Shown here piece by piece: positions 61,298-64,000 of a DNA stretch of 64,000 nucleotides. Numbering within the stretch: position 1 is the stretch's first letter; the number at the start of each line of letters is the position of its first letter. Origin of the DNA: Phlyctochytrium arcticum (Eukaryota; Chytridiomycota; Chytridiomycetes; Chytridiales; Chytridiaceae); NCBI GenBank assembly GCA_025602905.1, contig JAHLKI010000004.1:930001-994000 (forward strand), in the 5' to 3' direction. Under the pieces are notes generated by a model. That model did no database searches. It worked only from the letters and a program-made list of their open reading frames with translations, and was not told the origin of the DNA. The translations under genes and the position numbers were made by a program.

Positions 61298-63500
61298 TTG
61301 TTTAGTGCTCTAAACTTGGTACTTTTCTCATCAATATGGCTTCGTTGTCCAACACCGCTACCCCCCCCCCCCCCCTCTGCTGGTTATGAAAAGCCCAGTG
61401 CCAGCCACTCGATCAGATGGACGAACTTCTGGGTATCCAAAGAAAAGAATGAAAAGTCTCGACGTCGTCACGCCATGTGCAAGTCTTGCTCGACAGTCAT
61501 TCGCGCGGCTTGCAGTTTTTTGTTGTTTGTCCATATTGGAAACAACTGCAACATGATCTCCGATGACCTCAGGATTCAGTACAAACAGGCGGTTATCAAA
61601 GCAGAACTTCCAAGACCGCAGGGCTCTCAGGCCGATCACGATTCTGATGCTACAAGTCTTGCGGATACATCTGTTACTGGTACCTCTCCCGCGACAGTCA
61701 AGAAGCGATGTCTCGGCAACAACTCTACATCTGTGGCTCCGTTCTTCACCCCCATGTCAAAGCCGCGCACCAACGAACTGCATGTAACCATGCTTCAGTC
61801 CATCATCACATCAAATACCCCATTCGCTTGCTTGGAGAACCGCTACTTTCGCAAGTATCAGCAAATGCTCGTCGGGAATCTATACAACTTGCCCAGCCGA
61901 GAGAAATTGATCTCAGATCAACTTCCTGTCCTCCACGCCCAATACAAACTCGACATACAGGCACTACTGGACAAGGAAGCCTATCTAACCCTCTCTCTGG
62001 ACGGCTGGACCAATATATCCGGCAACAGTATTCACGCACTGATGTTGGTCAAGGGTGAATGTTTCAAGATATTTCTCGATGTCCTATAACTTGTGGGGTA
62101 CGGCATACGGCTCAAAACCTGTTACCGGCTCCTTGATGAGCAAGCAAGTCGGCTTGGAAAGAATATTTGCGGTGGTCACCAACAATCCCAGTACGATGCT
62201 CAGCCTGTGCAGACTCCTGAAGAACGAATCAGCCGCAATACAAGGCATCGCCGGTTGCCTCCTTGTATTCAACTTGATCGTGAAGGACATCCTCAAGCAT
62301 CCTGAAATGGACAAGGTCGTCAAAACAAAACAAGATCATTGTCAACTTCTTTCGGCGTCGCACTTTTGGCACGAGCATCTCCGGATCTATGCAGCGCAAC
62401 ACGGCATCAAGCACAACATATCGACATACGTTGACACCCGCTGGTATTCCATGGCCAAGGTCTGCCTGTCGGTACAAGCGCACGCGGCTGGTTTCGCCCA
62501 CTGTCTTGCAATGATGAAGAACCGGTCGATCAATACCCCAAAAGGGGACATCAAGGATATTATCCCTATCCTGGAAAGCATGCAACATTTTCTCGACAAC
62601 AAAAGCTTGGTCAAGATATTGTGTCCCGTCGTCAATGCCATTGGGCGGTTAGAATTTGCTTCCACCAACCTGGGCGATATATGGAAAGAATTGTTGGTCG
62701 TACAGTATATTGTCAGGTCAAGGCAGCAAGCATAGGCAACCACTACACTCACTGGGCGATTTTTGCCGAAGATGCTATTGTCGAGAGCGCGCACACTTTC
62801 GACCTTCCCATCTATCAAGTCGCGTTCTTTCTGTCACCTCATTTCCGACGAGTTGCCCTCCCACTCAAAAAAGTGTCATGGGGATTGCTCAAGAGTGGGG
62901 TTTCAAGAAGGGAGAGGTCCTCAGCATTAAAGAAGCCGTAAATATCTTAGATTGATTTTGACGTCTCCTCCTACTCTTGCTGATTGTTTATTTCTGTTCT
63001 CTAGTGTGAGATCTACTACAGCGACTTACCACCGTACAATTCCCTAGCCACCCAAGATGCATTCCAGTATTGGACGCAAATTCTTGCAATGGACGATACG
63101 GCTGCCCACAAAAGATTCTGCTGCATCCTGTTTCAAGTGGTGGTGCACGCGGCGGGTGTTGAGGGTGTATTTTCGATGATGGGCGCCACCAAAACCAAAC
63201 AGCGGAACCGCATGCAACCCTCGACCCTTGTTATGATGACGCAACTCAAGATGTCTGAAAGAAGCCCCACTCTGGTCCCGCTGCAGCCCGATTTGCTGCT
63301 TGTAATGATTTGGTACCCGATGAGCACGACATGATTGGCCACATGAACGACATGCTGCACATTGACAACCTGGAGGAGTTTGAGGAGGGTGCGGATTGGG
63401 ATCAGTTCGACCTTATTAATCAGCATCGCGAGACTGCTTTCATGGAGACGCTCTTCGATTTCAACATGGTTGAACAAGTCTTTGGTGAAACAAACACTTG
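61298..63500 (+). pseudogene. hAT transposase, decayed (hAT-2)
   Basis: A BED-like N-terminus (FWVSKEKNEKSRRRHAMCKS) follows a 15-16-base C run near 61361 that separates it from the better ATG at 61336. The first catalytic D is in LTLSLDGWTNISGN. After a frameshift near 62085 the second site reads FAVVTNNPSTM, with Asn in place of the usual Asp. The C-terminal part contains a 67-bp intron (62938-63004) joining IKEA to CEIYYSDLPPYN. It also holds the dimerisation/E motif GVEGVFSMMGATKTKQRNRM. At least two frameshifts are present. The family differs from hAT-1. Terminal repeats were not found. Confidence 0.8.
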
Positions 63501-63559
63501 ATCATCATCGGCACCCCGTGTTGATGACGGGGACGACGATACACTGGTTTACGACATTG

Positions 63560-63825
63560 ATTCCATGTTTGATTAGATTATTTTAGATAGGTTAAGCATA
63601 GGTGTTTTTAGGTTGAGTTTTTTTTTGTTCTAGTGTTCTAGTTGCAGTATGATAGGATATGATAGTGCTTCCATTCTAATTTGTTGTTTTCAATTATACT
63701 TTGTGCCTGACTTTGTGCTTTCATAAATAATTTTTGGACTGTAGCCAACACACTGCAAAGTTTGTCAAAACAATACTAGATGTCAAGATGCTCATGAGAA
63801 TGAAAAGTGAAAACCGGAGATGCAC
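63560..63825. other. AT-rich 3' flank of hAT-2, no gene seen
   Basis: T-rich sequence with ttttttttg runs and no coding. It probably includes the 3' non-coding end of hAT-2. Confidence 0.35.
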
Positions 63826-63905
63826 GCCTGGGGTTTGAACCCGCACCATATAGAATACTGTGCGCCGCACTAACCGCTGAGCCAATGTGTTAGATTGTTG
63901 GAGTT
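63826..63905 (-). other. tRNA-like (pol III promoter-like) sequence
   Basis: On the minus strand tggctcagcggttagtgcgg fits a pol III A box, and gggttcaaaccc fits a B box, about 40 bases apart. Anticodon and acceptor stems pair poorly, so it is a tRNA pseudogene or SINE head rather than a working tRNA. It has the best box match of the three tRNA-like sites in this window. Confidence 0.45.
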
Positions 63906-64000
63906 GGTGACTCATTGTGATACCAGCAACTACTGCGCAACGCGATCTCAAGGACTATACTGTCAGACATCTGATGTCCGCCTTGCTCCTTTCTTACATT

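Noticed and set aside
61361..61376. Proline-rich N-terminus in hAT-2
   Set aside because: The Pro run is produced by a C homopolymer of uncertain length that shifts the frame; it is probably not a real protein feature.
63826..63905. Functional tRNA gene
   Set aside because: A and B boxes fit, but acceptor, D and T stems do not pair well and no convincing anticodon arm is present.
1..64000. Telomere repeat array supporting a chromosome end
   Set aside because: No run of TTAGGG or its complement was seen; a subtelomeric location is only suggested by the RecQ gene.

Overview
The window looks like a transposon graveyard from a filamentous fungus, most likely a basidiomycete (Agaricomycetes). 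The reasons are short GT-AG introns of about 53-74 bp inside element genes, a Crypton with a Gcr1-like DNA-binding domain, DIRS-like elements with tyrosine recombinase, a Helitron with HUH Rep plus PIF1 helicase, and remnants of uncharacterised gene families I associate with mushroom-forming fungi (from memory, unchecked). I found no convincing single-copy host gene. The only gene with a possible cellular type of function is a RecQ-family helicase at 23.7-25.6 kb, of the kind often found near fungal telomeres.

Layout. 0.3-20.5 kb: two long collinear copies of a degenerate non-coding repeat (called R1 here) lie on either side of a DIRS-like retrotransposon (about 6.5-14 kb). The second R1 copy is again followed by the start of the same DIRS-like leader. 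Four elements sit inside this block: a young Copia element (637-5952, LTRs identical by eye), a hAT element (7679-10526, perfect 8-bp target duplication) within the DIRS pol frame, an apparently intact Tc1 element (14433-16037) and a pogo/Fot1 element (about 16132-19246). 20.7-23.3 kb: an odd Tc1 derivative with two 5' ends, a minisatellite and a solo LTR. 23.7-26.3 kb: RecQ-like helicase and broken upstream coding. 26.8-30.6 kb: a decayed Ty3/Gypsy chromovirus. 30.5-35.2 kb: unrecognised coding remnants, including a family with a transposase-like RGTN/EGGVH motif. 36-41.1 kb: a second Gypsy fragment (+) meeting a second DIRS fragment (-). 42.1-45.3 kb: Crypton. 45.9-47.5 kb: second Tc1 element. 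48.4-51.2 kb: MULE. 53.6-59.3 kb: Helitron split by a second solo LTR. 60-63.6 kb: a family remnant, a MITE-like element and a second hAT transposase.

How the genes work together. They do not form a pathway; the order records nested insertions. The copies inside others are the younger ones: Copia, hAT-1, Tc1-1 and the solo LTRs. Several otherwise well-preserved transposase genes carry a single isolated in-frame stop. Each of these stops could have arisen from a Gln or Arg codon by one C-to-T change, which hints at cytosine-deamination (RIP-like) mutation.

Limits: everything was read by eye. Family names come from motif recognition and were not tested by database search. Outer boundaries are firm only where terminal repeats and target-site duplications are stated.
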